Assembly (NCBI GenBank): GCA_002863065.1
Contig: PKDL01000252.1
Span: forward strand, 1-32,715
DNA from: Pseudomonadota bacterium
GTDB taxonomy: Bacteria; Myxococcota_A; UBA9042; GCA-2863065
Direction of reading: 5' to 3'
DNA: 32,715 nt
Shown here: one piece after another, positions 24,765-32,715 of the stretch
Numbering within the stretch: the stretch's first letter is position 1
Layout: every line of letters starts with the position of its first letter
Program-made: the position numbers and the translations under genes
The notes under the pieces: generated by a model
What the model was told of the DNA's origin: nothing
Seen by the model: only the letters and a program-made list of their open reading frames with translations
The model's database searches: none

Positions 24765-26789
24765 TCAGCCAATACGTATATGTTCGGTTTGATGCAATAG
24801 GAAGAGCACAAAGTACACATGGTGTTTGCTTTCATCGTTTCTTCCGAAAGACTTTAGCAACGCCGGCACGGTAGTCGGTCGGGTGAGTAAGCCCATGTGA
24901 ATCCTATGTTCCCGTGGAGATAGCTTTAGTCGTGCTGCGTCAAACGGAGGGGTTCCCGTAAGCCGGACACTGGTTCCGCGTTGTTCCTCAATGTAGTCGC
25001 GGAGCACATCTGTGCTGACGTACCGTCGGACACCCTCAGTAATTGCAGGCAAGGGGTCGAGCGCAAAGGGCGCTATCTTCACGTGTGGAACCGTGTCTTG
25101 ATATACCTCGTAGCGAGCGTCCTCCCAGGCGAAGAGTGACACAAATTTTTCTCTGAACTGGATATCTAAAATCTTAAATAGGTCGGTCTGAGCCAAGAAA
25201 CCCAGTTGAACAAGGACTGTACCCAAGGGTCCTCCATGGACCTTGATTTCGGATACTGCACGATCAAGCTGCTCTTGGGTGATAAGTCCTTTTTGTACTA
25301 AGACAGACCCGAAAAGTTCGCGCTTGCTATTCGATGTAATTCGAATGACTTTGCCTCGCCTGAAATAGACCTCTTTTCGGTACATATCCCGAATAAGGAC
25401 TAAGCGGCGTTCTTTCGGGCTTCGGCTCAGCCGGGAAATAATGTCGACTGCATTACGTGGACCGAAGTCTCCGGACAGAGTGGGCGGGTCATAATCTACG
25501 ATGAACGGTGTTTCGGTGAATTCCGTGAGTTGAGTGACTTCTCTGATGGGCCGCCAGTTTTCGCCGTTGACGCTCACCAACTCATCCGGCCCCACCGAAT
25601 GAGTCTCCATTAGTTGCTGTAAGTTCGTAAAAGTGATGGGTCCGAAGATACCGCTCTCAGGGGACTTGAACCTGAATAGACTAGTCTGCAGGCGAGATGG
25701 CTCTGACCGATTGTGAACGGCCACTGTGACCTCGCTAGTCATCGGTGGCGGGTCAGACTCATCCGCATCTTCAGGGTTAGGAACATCGTCCGCTGCATCT
25801 ACATCCGGTGAATGCATAGCATCAGCCACGCCATCGGCGCTCCATGAGATATGCTTAGCATCTTTGGGTACCTCTTCGAAGAGTTGGCGTAAATACTTTC
25901 CAAGCGCCTGGGGGGTAACACGTAGCCGCTGTTCGAATAGGTATTGACTCAGTGACTCTTCGAACTCATAGGCACTCTGAAAGCGTGTATCTACATTACG
26001 AGTCAACGCGCGTCGGATGATGTTCTTCACTTCGTCAGGAATGTGTGAGTGCTTTGCCAGCCGCGACTCGATATTGGCGTCTCGAATATTCTTAAGCGTC
26101 TGCATATCGGTCCTACCGAGAAACAATCGCTTAAGTGTGAATAGTTCGTAGAGGATAATTCCTAAGGAGAACAAGTCAGATCGTCGATCGATTGGTTTAC
26201 CGGTCACTTGTTCCGGACTCATGTACCCAAGCTTGCCTTTGAGGCGGTCGTCACGAGTTGAATCCCCCGCTACTGTGGCTCGGGCGACACCGAAGTCGGT
26301 AAGCTTCACCTCGCCGTCCCAGCTCAGCAGGATATTGGATGGTGATACATCCAAATGGACCATACTCAGGGGCTTTCCTGTCATGTCCGTGGCTGAATGA
26401 GCGTAGCCAAGTCCTTTACACACCTCGACTACGATGAAGAGGCACAGCTCCGGAGGAAGCAGCTGCTTTTCGCGTGCCGCACAGGTAAGGGTTTTGAGAA
26501 GGTCAGGGCCCTGAACGTACTCCATGGCAATGAAGTACTCGCCGTTTTCCTCTCCCAATTCATAAATTTGGACCACGTTCGCGTGGTGCAGGCCCGACGT
26601 TACTTTGGCCTCTTGGATGAACATGGTGATGAACTGCCGACTACGAGCAAATTCCGGTAGAATCTTTTTCACCACCAGTATTTTTTCGAAGCCGTCGACC
26701 CCTCGAAGGCTGGCTTTCCATATCTCGGCCATTCCGCCCTCGCCGATTTTTTCGAGGAGGGTATATTTTCCAAAGGGACGTCCGCTCAT
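24765..26789 (-). CDS. Ser/Thr protein kinase with GYF_2 and DUF4388 domains
   Basis: Kinase domain about 6-290: glycine loop GEGGMAEIW, lysine in LVVKKIL, catalytic HLDVSPSNIL (about 142-151), DFG in KLTDFGVA and the APE-equivalent MSPEQ. The Arg of HRD is Leu, so it is a non-RD kinase; the catalytic Asp, Asn and DFG Asp are present. Next come an acidic linker, a GYF_2-like domain (about 368-412, GIFGPITFTNLQQL and VNGENWRPI) and a DUF4388/PatA-like region (about 430-600, KEVYFRRGKVIRITSN, GSVLVQKGLITQEQLDRA). There is no transmembrane segment, so it is cytoplasmic. The ATG at 26789 overlaps the upstream stop as ATGA; the GTG one codon before is less likely. PP2C and FHA genes in the window suggest counterparts. 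Confidence 0.92.
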   Translation of the reverse strand: MSGRPFGKYTLLEKIGEGGMAEIWKASLRGVDGFEKILVVKKILPEFARSRQFITMFIQEAKVTSGLHHANVVQIYELGEENGEYFIAMEYVQGPDLLKTLTCAAREKQLLPPELCLFIVVEVCKGLGYAHSATDMTGKPLSMVHLDVSPSNILLSWDGEVKLTDFGVARATVAGDSTRDDRLKGKLGYMSPEQVTGKPIDRRSDLFSLGIILYELFTLKRLFLGRTDMQTLKNIRDANIESRLAKHSHIPDEVKNIIRRALTRNVDTRFQSAYEFEESLSQYLFEQRLRVTPQALGKYLRQLFEEVPKDAKHISWSADGVADAMHSPDVDAADDVPNPEDADESDPPPMTSEVTVAVHNRSEPSRLQTSLFRFKSPESGIFGPITFTNLQQLMETHSVGPDELVSVNGENWRPIREVTQLTEFTETPFIVDYDPPTLSGDFGPRNAVDIISRLSRSPKERRLVLIRDMYRKEVYFRRGKVIRITSNSKRELFGSVLVQKGLITQEQLDRAVSEIKVHGGPLGTVLVQLGFLAQTDLFKILDIQFREKFVSLFAWEDARYEVYQDTVPHVKIAPFALDPLPAITEGVRRYVSTDVLRDYIEEQRGTSVRLTGTPPFDAARLKLSPREHRIHMGLLTRPTTVPALLKSFGRNDESKHHVYFVLFLLHQTEHIRIG

Positions 26790-27088
26790 CACCGCTGCTG
26801 CTGCTGTCGTTCAAGCGCGGACAGTAGCTCCAAGTTCGCTTCACACTGCGCGTTATCTGCATCAGACGCCGTCGCAGCTTGTTTTTTTAGTTCCCTACAG
26901 GAAGCCACGATTGCCCGGATTTTTTTGCACTTGTCGGTCAATTCGCCCGATCCATTAGGCTCACACTCGGTCAAGTCTTTCTGGGTCCGGTCGCATACAC
27001 GGCCCGCGAACTCTTCGCAGGGCTTGCTGCACCCCATGCTCAAGGCATGAATGAGGAACACTGCTATAAGCGCCTTTTGCTTGGCCAT
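26789..27088 (-). CDS. Small cysteine-rich lipoprotein
   Basis: A 99-residue product with lysines, a hydrophobic stretch and a lipobox LSMGC (Cys20). The mature part has six more cysteines (C24, C32, C42, C54, C64, C82) in a helical, charged sequence, enough for three disulfides. It ends in a glutamine run. It overlaps the kinase start by 4 nt and follows the PP2C gene by 18 nt, so kinase and lipoprotein are translationally coupled. A lipid-anchored periplasmic sensor or partner for the kinase pathway is a reasonable guess, but a cytoplasmic kinase without a transmembrane segment could not contact it directly. No family is recognised. Confidence 0.75.
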   Translation of the reverse strand: MAKQKALIAVFLIHALSMGCSKPCEEFAGRVCDRTQKDLTECEPNGSGELTDKCKKIRAIVASCRELKKQAATASDADNAQCEANLELLSALERQQQQR

Positions 27089-27106
27089 ACTAGGTACCTT
27101 GCTCGT

Positions 27107-28117
27107 TTACTTTTTCCGGCGGTCAGATTTTAGGACAATCTGGCCAACCTCAACAACGAGTGCTGTGATGTTATCTACTCCGCCTCTATCGTTTGCCTCC
27201 GCTACGAGCTGTTCGCACGCAGTCGTTGGCGAGTCGGCAGCCAGAACGATTTTCAAGATATCTTCATCCTCTACGAGATCGGTCAGTCCGTCAGAGCATA
27301 GTAGAAATTGATCTCCTGACTTTGCCTCTCGGTAGAAGGTGTCGATCTGGACGCTCTCTTGTAATCCGAGCGCTCGCACGATGACGTTCTTATACGGGAA
27401 CCGGGGTAAGTCCTCCTTACGTAAAATCTTCATCTTTACGTATTCGTTTGCCAATGAGTGATCATCGGTAAGTTGTTTCAACTGGCCGTTTCGTATTCGG
27501 TATACGCGACTGTCCCCGACGTGGCCGATGTAGACTCTAGCTCCGACAAAGTGCACAGCGACTATTGTCGTGCCCATATCTCGAAACTGCTCATGCTGCC
27601 TGGCGGTGTTGAATATATGGAGGTTCGCCGCTTCTAGTGCTTTCCATAATCGGAATTCATCAAATGCTCGATGATTGTGCCCCTTCCCAGAACGCTCTCG
27701 ATAGGCACGGAAAGCTCCTCGCAGCATGGAATCGGTAGCATCATGTTCGTAAAACGCTCGTACCGAGTCTACCGCAAGCTTGGAGGCAACTTCGCCGCTG
27801 TTGTGCCCCCCCATTCCATCGGCGACCACAAATAGCCCGTTGGCGCGCATTGTGAGCGCGTTATCCTCGTTTTTTTCACGAACCCGCCCCACGTCCGTCA
27901 GGACCCCGACCCGCATACGCGTTGCTGGACCGAATTTAGCCAAGTCTGAAATGAGTATTGGCTGGGTATCATCATCGCAACCGACTCTCTCTGACGGGTT
28001 CACAGGTGCATTCGTCTGTTTAATACCAAGAGTGGTGGATAAGCCTGTACCCTCTCCGTCGGTGGATGCTTTCGTTCGCTGCTTTCCAGACTTATGGCGG
28101 ACATCTGACCCAGGCAC
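27107..28117 (-). CDS. PP2C-type Ser/Thr protein phosphatase
   Basis: Metal-dependent phosphatase of the Stp1/PrpC type that would reverse the neighbouring kinase. Motifs in order, with numbering from the GTG start: VREKNEDN (about 80), VADGMGGHNSGEVAS (about 99), FRDMGTTIVAV (about 176), YIGHVGDSRVYRI (about 193), LLCSDGLTDLV (about 268) and GGVDNITALVVEV (about 312). The metal-binding aspartates appear intact. A polar leader of about 65 residues precedes the domain. The longest frame begins at TTG 28147, but AAAGGAG lies 7 nt before GTG 28117, so I take the GTG (336 residues). It sits between the zinc-ribbon gene (109 nt upstream) and the Cys-rich lipoprotein. Confidence 0.95.
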   Translation of the reverse strand: MPGSDVRHKSGKQRTKASTDGEGTGLSTTLGIKQTNAPVNPSERVGCDDDTQPILISDLAKFGPATRMRVGVLTDVGRVREKNEDNALTMRANGLFVVADGMGGHNSGEVASKLAVDSVRAFYEHDATDSMLRGAFRAYRERSGKGHNHRAFDEFRLWKALEAANLHIFNTARQHEQFRDMGTTIVAVHFVGARVYIGHVGDSRVYRIRNGQLKQLTDDHSLANEYVKMKILRKEDLPRFPYKNVIVRALGLQESVQIDTFYREAKSGDQFLLCSDGLTDLVEDEDILKIVLAADSPTTACEQLVAEANDRGGVDNITALVVEVGQIVLKSDRRKK

Positions 28118-28226
28118 GCCGCGTCTCCTTTCAGATTCGAAGGTCAATCGGCTGACACCTCGTGACGTGAAGGTACTGCTGGGTCAACACGTACGTCAAC
28201 CAAAGCGCGCACCGAGAATAGTTGAA

Positions 28227-28694
28227 TCAAGGCCTCATACAGGTTTGCATGCAACCAGACATGAAATGTCTAGGAGGCTGCGAGAGTTGTTTTTCTTTTT
28301 CAATGCACTGTGATCGGCAGTCTGTCGCCTGTTTTTCGCCCTCGCTTGCCGTGGGCCAGAGTAGAAATATCGCAGCTACGACAACGAGCAAGATTGATGC
28401 CTTCATTGGCCAGCCAATCGACGGAGGTGTAAATCCCGATTCAACCCGACCAGCCGTAGTCGCGGCGCGCTTCGATGCCATAGATATTGACGCGTCGATC
28501 ATGGGTTCCACGAGTTCTTGTTTGGGCAGCTCTGGTTTTTTGGGTTCCTCCGTAGGCTGCGCCTCGATGTCTATTGCGACGCCTGCTCGCACTGCATCCC
28601 AAAACTCAGGTGGAAGGTGGTATCCACAGTATCTGCAGCGTTTGACATCTGGTGCTAGGAGCATGTCACAGCTCGGACAGTGTGCGTTTGCCAC
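28227..28694 (-). CDS. Zinc-ribbon membrane protein with a twin CX3C tail
   Basis: An N-terminal zinc ribbon has two CXXC pairs (C6/C9 and C20/C23). It is followed by a Pro/Glu linker, one transmembrane helix (about 99-113, SILLVVVAAIFLLWP) and a short tail of about 40 residues. The tail has C126, C130, C148 and C152, spacing CX3C-X17-CX3C, which could form a disulfide-linked helical hairpin if periplasmic. The GTG start overlaps the preceding TAG stop by one base, so it is coupled to the TPR gene upstream. The phosphatase gene follows after 109 nt. Not a recognised family; zinc-ribbon membrane proteins of this build are often associated with regulators. Confidence 0.78.
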   Translation of the reverse strand: MANAHCPSCDMLLAPDVKRCRYCGYHLPPEFWDAVRAGVAIDIEAQPTEEPKKPELPKQELVEPMIDASISMASKRAATTAGRVESGFTPPSIGWPMKASILLVVVAAIFLLWPTASEGEKQATDCRSQCIEKEKQLSQPPRHFMSGCMQTCMRP

Positions 28695-30757
28695 TACTCC
28701 TCCCCACCGCGAAATAAGCCAAAGATGCCAGAGCGCTTTTTATCCAGAGATTCCAGTAGTGCAGCTGCTTCGTCATGGTTGGTATGCGTCCGTATCAATT
28801 CTTTCAGGATGTCCTTAGCATGATCCTCATGTTGCGTAGCTAGCTTCTGTTGAGCATGGATGAGCGCGAGTCGATAATCGAGACGCCTGGATGGTGCATC
28901 TTTCAGCGCTCTTTCTGTAAGTTGCTTGGCCTTGCTATAGTTACCCATCGCGGCATGCATACGCGCTGAGTAGTCCAGAACACGTGAGTCGGGTGCAAGC
29001 GCCTCTTTGACAGACATTCTCTCAAACGTCGGTTCTTGTTCTTGTTCTGAGCTCGCGTCCTCGGCCTCCACCGAGACTGAATCCCGTGATGGTTGCTTCG
29101 TTTCTCGACTGTGAGCCAATGCTTGAGCAGCAAGTTGTGCTGCGCTACGTGGGCCAGTGTTACTGGCGGACTCTTTTTCGGGCTCCGGAGCCGGGCCTAC
29201 AATATGTCTTTCAGTCGGTGTTTCCTCTAATACAGCAGGTCCTGAAGTTGCCGCGTCTACGCTCGCTGCAGCATCATCTTCATTCCGGTCAGATATACCG
29301 TCTCGGTCACCAAAAGCGGGCACAGATCCCTCTTCATCCCCATCCGTTGTATCCCGGCTTTCGTGGGGTTCCTGTGGCACAAGCGAGGGGGCTATTTCGG
29401 GGATGGATTGACCTTCACTATGTCTCACAACGGATACTCGCTCATTGGGTTCCGATGATGATTGAGTCAGTCGTTGGTCTTCTTTCGCGGTAGACCCGTC
29501 GGGAGCACTGCCGAGAGGCATTGATTGCTTTGGCACCCCAGCAGTTTGGCCTAGCGGCTTTGCGGCCTCATCGTTTGGTGACGGCCATTCTGTATTGTTC
29601 AGGGCATCGCTTTTTATGGGCGCTATGTGCTCGGAGATGGGGGGCTGGTTTTCTTGTTCATCAGCTACTCTTGTGGATGTTTCGACTACCGCGCCTACGG
29701 CGGCGTCGAATAGGGAGCCGAGTTTCCTACGGGGTGAAGATTGAGCGCTATTTACGTTGTCTTCTACGTGCTGGTGCCTCCCCACGATACTGGCGAGAAT
29801 GGAATCAAAATCATCGCCTTCGGATGTCGCTCCCGCATCATCATCAGTCCCTAGGAGTTCATTGAGTAAGCCTGCACGTTCTTTCGGTTGAACCGGTTGA
29901 GCTGTTGGTGGTGGCTCTGGTTGCCGGGCTTCTGTGTCTGCTGAGCGGGGGGGGGCAGTGACTGCTTCAGCTGGTTGTAGTTCCTCTACCGTAGGCTGCG
30001 GTGGGTGTACCGCAGTCACATCGGCTTGGCTTGCTGCAGTTTTACGACTGGGCTCCGTAGACGTCTTGGGCGTCTTTTCAAGCGATTCTAAATATTTCAG
30101 GCGACGTTCGTTGTTGCGTAGAGTGGCTAATGCCTCATTCAGTGAGTTGGTTATTGACCGTTGAATTAGCCGGACTTCGTTGGGGTCGCCCTCACAAGGG
30201 CTTTCAGTCAATTCCCGGAGACGGCGGTTATACTCTCGCCGGATAGTGCTTACGTTCGCATTATAGGCCACCCCCAATCGCTCAAAATAGTTCTGCTTCA
30301 CCAACGTCGCTTGCAGGGAATTCAGTCGTTCGGTGTTGAGTGGCTGACTAGCTGGCTCATTCGGCAGTAGGTTAGCCAGTGCTTGAGCTGTATATGGCTC
30401 AGACAACCAGGCATTTATCGTCAATCCTTTGAGATAGCTTTGAAGCGTTTCGGTTTCAGTAGGTTGGCATGTTGCAATCACGACTAGGTCGTCTGGTGCG
30501 GTAAGCTCTCGCGCACGGTAGAGGGGAGCTAAGTCGCTGAGTGAGGCGAGGCTAAGCGAGGTGATCAGTGCGTCACCTCCTCGTGCTAACAGCTGTGTGG
30601 TAGCGGCGGACGTACTATCACAATAGGTCGCCTCCCAATCGCTGCTCAGGAGAGTTTGCCGAAGCGATTGTTGATCGACGCCTTGTGGAACGACAATTAT
30701 GGCCCGTTTGGTCCCCACGTTTATACTGTACCTGATTTCACGGTCTTTACTGACCAA
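28694..30757 (-). CDS. Degenerate receiver / J-like / TPR protein
   Basis: The N-terminus (about 17-130) looks like a receiver fold: RAIIVVPQG, DALITSLSLASLS, DLVVIATCQP and NAWLSEPYTAQAL. The phosphoacceptor Asp is replaced by Ser/Thr and the LsKPf lysine is Glu, so it should not be phosphorylated. A J-domain-like segment (about 157-222, NYFERLGVAYNANVSTIRREY) lacks HPD. A long acidic, Pro/Ser/Glu-rich disordered region (about 225-570) and C-terminal TPR helices (about 595-680, SARMHAAMGNYSKAKQLTERA) follow. There is no signal or membrane segment, so it is cytoplasmic. The TTG start at 30757 has no clear Shine-Dalgarno and GTG 30718 is an alternative. It lies 23 nt after the propeller gene and overlaps the zinc-ribbon gene. 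Confidence 0.75.
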   Translation of the reverse strand: MVSKDREIRYSINVGTKRAIIVVPQGVDQQSLRQTLLSSDWEATYCDSTSAATTQLLARGGDALITSLSLASLSDLAPLYRARELTAPDDLVVIATCQPTETETLQSYLKGLTINAWLSEPYTAQALANLLPNEPASQPLNTERLNSLQATLVKQNYFERLGVAYNANVSTIRREYNRRLRELTESPCEGDPNEVRLIQRSITNSLNEALATLRNNERRLKYLESLEKTPKTSTEPSRKTAASQADVTAVHPPQPTVEELQPAEAVTAPPRSADTEARQPEPPPTAQPVQPKERAGLLNELLGTDDDAGATSEGDDFDSILASIVGRHQHVEDNVNSAQSSPRRKLGSLFDAAVGAVVETSTRVADEQENQPPISEHIAPIKSDALNNTEWPSPNDEAAKPLGQTAGVPKQSMPLGSAPDGSTAKEDQRLTQSSSEPNERVSVVRHSEGQSIPEIAPSLVPQEPHESRDTTDGDEEGSVPAFGDRDGISDRNEDDAAASVDAATSGPAVLEETPTERHIVGPAPEPEKESASNTGPRSAAQLAAQALAHSRETKQPSRDSVSVEAEDASSEQEQEPTFERMSVKEALAPDSRVLDYSARMHAAMGNYSKAKQLTERALKDAPSRRLDYRLALIHAQQKLATQHEDHAKDILKELIRTHTNHDEAAALLESLDKKRSGIFGLFRGGEE

Positions 30758-30780
30758 CTTACAAGCAAAGATTGTTACTG

Positions 30781-32715
30781 TTATTCCGCCTGGCCGATTG
30801 TTCGCCGCAATACAGTTCCTAAGTCTCCGACTGCGACAACTTGGTTCGCACCGAAGCCGATGACTCCGTACAGCGTAGCAATACTATTTGTGGGCTCTAC
30901 ACTGACGGTCTGTCCGTCGAATGCCATTACCGTCCCTTCTCGGCCGACCATCCACATGTCGCCATCTGTATTGCCCCAGATTCCACGCATGGTGATTGTA
31001 TTCTCCTGAGGTAATTTCTCCCAGACGACGTCTCCAGTTACTTCGTCAGGTACCGTCCGAATGATGGCTCCGCCAGCGCCGATTGCGTAGACATTGTCAG
31101 CGTCCGTAGCCCAGACATCCAGTAAGAGATCAGTGACCGGTTGAGGTTCTCCGCCGATCAGTTGGTCTTCGACCACGACTTGAGACCAGTACAGCCCATT
31201 GAATCGCATGATGGTGGCGCGAGCACCAACGGCGAAGACGTCCGATGGGCTGCGGCCCCAAACTGCCCGGAGGGCATTCGGGGTACTAGAGCGGAGGACA
31301 GACCACTTGCTGCCGTCCCATCGCAAGGTAGTACCTGCTGCTCCGACCGCATAGATGTCGTCACTCGAACGTCCCCATATGCCGTAGAGCGTAGCTGAAG
31401 TTGGGCTTTCCGCTGATTCCCATACCCCGTTTACTCGACGGATAATCGTGCCTAAATTTCCGACCGCCCATGCCGTATTCGTCGATTGCCCCCAGACATC
31501 GTGGAGCACAAATGTCGTGGGCGATTTTAGTTTTTTCCAGGTTGCTCCATCGAATTCCGCAATGGTCCCTTTACCTCCCACTACAACGTACGGACCCGCT
31601 GGGCCATCACCCATCATACTTCGGAGTTCATTTGAGATAGTATTCAGGGTTTGGTTTACCCAGGTACCGCCGTTGTAGTGATACAAAGTACCTTTATCTC
31701 CGCACACCCAGACATTATCGGCTGCTGTTCCCCATGCTCCGTATAGTGTTGAAGCAGTACCCGGGCTATTTGCAGACCACGTTGCCCCATTACGAAATAT
31801 CACTTGACCTTGCTCGCCCACTGCGACCACCGTGGAGCCGTCGGTCCAAGCGCCGTTCAAGTTCGCAAAGACACCGCTTGGTTCCGATGTCCATCCAATG
31901 CCATCGAATGTGACTATGGCTCCAGAATCTCCGACTCCAATCGCGGTATCATCATTGAGTACCGCAACGTCACGAATCGCGTTGACACCTGCGATGTCGG
32001 TGGCGAGGCCACCACCGATATTCGAAAAGACCTCGCCGTTCGCGCCACCTGCTACGACCAGTTGGTCATTGCCGCTCACTCCGTATAGATCGGATGCGTT
32101 TCCACCCGACTGTAGCTTCCAGCTTATTCCATCCCAGTGGATAATCGTGCCCTGATTACCTACCGCATAGACGTCGTCCTCGGCGAGGCCAGATACGTCC
32201 CAAAGTGTGGGGAAGCGTGTGCCTAGCGCACCGCATGTGGTGTTTAACGTCAAGTTATCGATATAGACGCCTTCTCCGCTATTTGCTCCGCTGTCGAGTG
32301 AATCGAACCAATAGCGTATCTGGATGGTTTGGCCTGCAAATTCGCTCAAGTCAGCAGAAGCAGAGACAAAGCTCTTCCCGGTCGTTCCACCGACATCGGC
32401 TTTAGTCCAAACAGTGGTCTCTTCCCCGTCCGCTAGCACTCTCAACTCGAGCTGGTCGTAATAGGAACTGGACTCACTATCGATGAAGACATCGAAGGTT
32501 GCAGTTACCGATTCGGCATCTGGGACTGCAATTGAAGGGCTAGTGACTTGTGCCGATACGATAAGTCCATTGTTAAAGTTCGGGCATACGAGCTCGGTGC
32601 TTCCTGTGCATAATTTGTTGGGGTCACCGAAATACAGTGAATACATGCCGTCAGTAGCTCGTGGCGTACCGTTGCTTACTACCGCTGCTGCTTGCCAAAG
32701 CATTCCAGTACCTTC
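30781..32715 (-). CDS. Secreted propeller-like repeat protein, 5' end outside window
   Basis: The frame is open through the right edge and the first ATG inside the window is at 32701-32703, mid-domain, so the true start is missing. The visible N-terminal part (about 1-155) resembles a MAM/choice-of-anchor-J jelly-roll (TDGMYSLYFGDP, ATFDVFIDSESS, FAGQTIQIRYWFDS, GVYIDNLTLN) with Cys pairs. About twelve repeats of 37-50 residues follow, pattern L..vWG.s.ddvyaVG..GTI...dG..W, for example LYGIWGRSSDDIYAVG. They predict one or two beta-propellers. It is likely exported or on the cell surface; the signal peptide would be outside the window. It is upstream of the receiver/J/TPR gene by 23 nt, so it belongs to the same transcript. 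Ligand unknown. Confidence 0.8.
   Translation of the reverse strand, partial: EGTGMLWQAAAVVSNGTPRATDGMYSLYFGDPNKLCTGSTELVCPNFNNGLIVSAQVTSPSIAVPDAESVTATFDVFIDSESSSYYDQLELRVLADGEETTVWTKADVGGTTGKSFVSASADLSEFAGQTIQIRYWFDSLDSGANSGEGVYIDNLTLNTTCGALGTRFPTLWDVSGLAEDDVYAVGNQGTIIHWDGISWKLQSGGNASDLYGVSGNDQLVVAGGANGEVFSNIGGGLATDIAGVNAIRDVAVLNDDTAIGVGDSGAIVTFDGIGWTSEPSGVFANLNGAWTDGSTVVAVGEQGQVIFRNGATWSANSPGTASTLYGAWGTAADNVWVCGDKGTLYHYNGGTWVNQTLNTISNELRSMMGDGPAGPYVVVGGKGTIAEFDGATWKKLKSPTTFVLHDVWGQSTNTAWAVGNLGTIIRRVNGVWESAESPTSATLYGIWGRSSDDIYAVGAAGTTLRWDGSKWSVLRSSTPNALRAVWGRSPSDVFAVGARATIMRFNGLYWSQVVVEDQLIGGEPQPVTDLLLDVWATDADNVYAIGAGGAIIRTVPDEVTGDVVWEKLPQENTITMRGIWGNTDGDMWMVGREGTVMAFDGQTVSVEPTNSIATLYGVIGFGANQVVAVGDLGTVLRRTIGQAE

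Noticed and set aside
28118-28147. Longer PP2C start at TTG 28147
   Set aside because: AAAGGAG placed 7 nt before GTG 28117 lies within this extension and marks the GTG as the start.
28130-28200. Repeated GTTGAC/ACGTACGT elements between the zinc-ribbon and PP2C genes as a promoter or operator
   Set aside because: On the minus strand two GTTGAC copies flank ACGTACGT, but no acceptable -10 box follows at proper spacing, and the palindrome is short enough to be chance.
1-32715. tRNA, rRNA, CRISPR, insertion sequence or prophage genes
   Set aside because: No cloverleaf ends, rRNA core motifs, spaced repeats, transposase or integrase motifs were seen on either strand.

Overview
The window reads like a chromosomal segment of a Gram-negative bacterium of the former Deltaproteobacteria, most like Myxococcota or Bradymonadota. 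The grounds are a Tol envelope system, an FtsEX/EnvC division module, a beta-barrel outer-membrane protein, a Ser/Thr kinase carrying GYF_2 and DUF4388 (PatA-type) domains, a PP2C phosphatase, a myxobacterial-type PilZ protein, FHA and TPR proteins, and a long secreted repeat protein. This taxonomic placement is inference from gene content. I saw no rRNA, tRNA, CRISPR array, transposase, integrase or phage gene, so this looks like core chromosome with lineage-specific genes. GTG and TTG starts are unusually common, and several are backed by good Shine-Dalgarno sequences.

Layout. Positions 1-4492 (minus strand) hold an ArgE/DapE-like M20 homologue that has lost its metal ligands, then comEC, then a very short MotA-like channel protein. 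dtd (plus strand) follows, converging on a translationally coupled tolQ-tolR-tolA-tolB operon (4976-8626, minus) with no pal beside it. A strong sigma70-like promoter starts a divergent gene for an FHA-transmembrane-TPR protein (8843-11479). Next is a minus-strand trio of overlapping genes (11506-13458): a HisC-like protein without its catalytic lysine, a lipoprotein and a PilZ protein. A rhodanese-MoeB fusion (plus) and an outer-membrane beta-barrel gene (minus, with a clear intrinsic terminator) come next.

The plus-strand run 16579-20227 is ftsE-ftsX-envC-like-yibQ-like, matching the gene order known from enterobacteria for envC and yibQ. The EnvC-like protein has a degenerate LytM domain, as expected for an amidase activator rather than an amidase. 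Converging on it, on the minus strand, are a TPR lipoprotein, rsmG and a long-chain acyl-CoA synthetase. The last 8 kb (24765-32715, minus) is a likely co-transcribed signalling block: a secreted 12-repeat propeller-like protein (cut by the window edge), a protein with a degenerate receiver, an HPD-less J-like region and TPRs, a zinc-ribbon membrane protein with a twin CX3C tail, a PP2C phosphatase, a six-cysteine lipoprotein and a non-RD Ser/Thr kinase.

Two themes stand out. First, envelope constriction and cell division: Tol, FtsEX, EnvC and YibQ. Second, a striking number of proteins keep a fold but have lost catalytic residues: the M20-like, HisC-like, LytM, receiver and J-like regions. 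The best candidate for an undescribed system is the kinase/phosphatase/Cys-rich/propeller block. The dead M20 and HisC homologues are the most surprising single genes.
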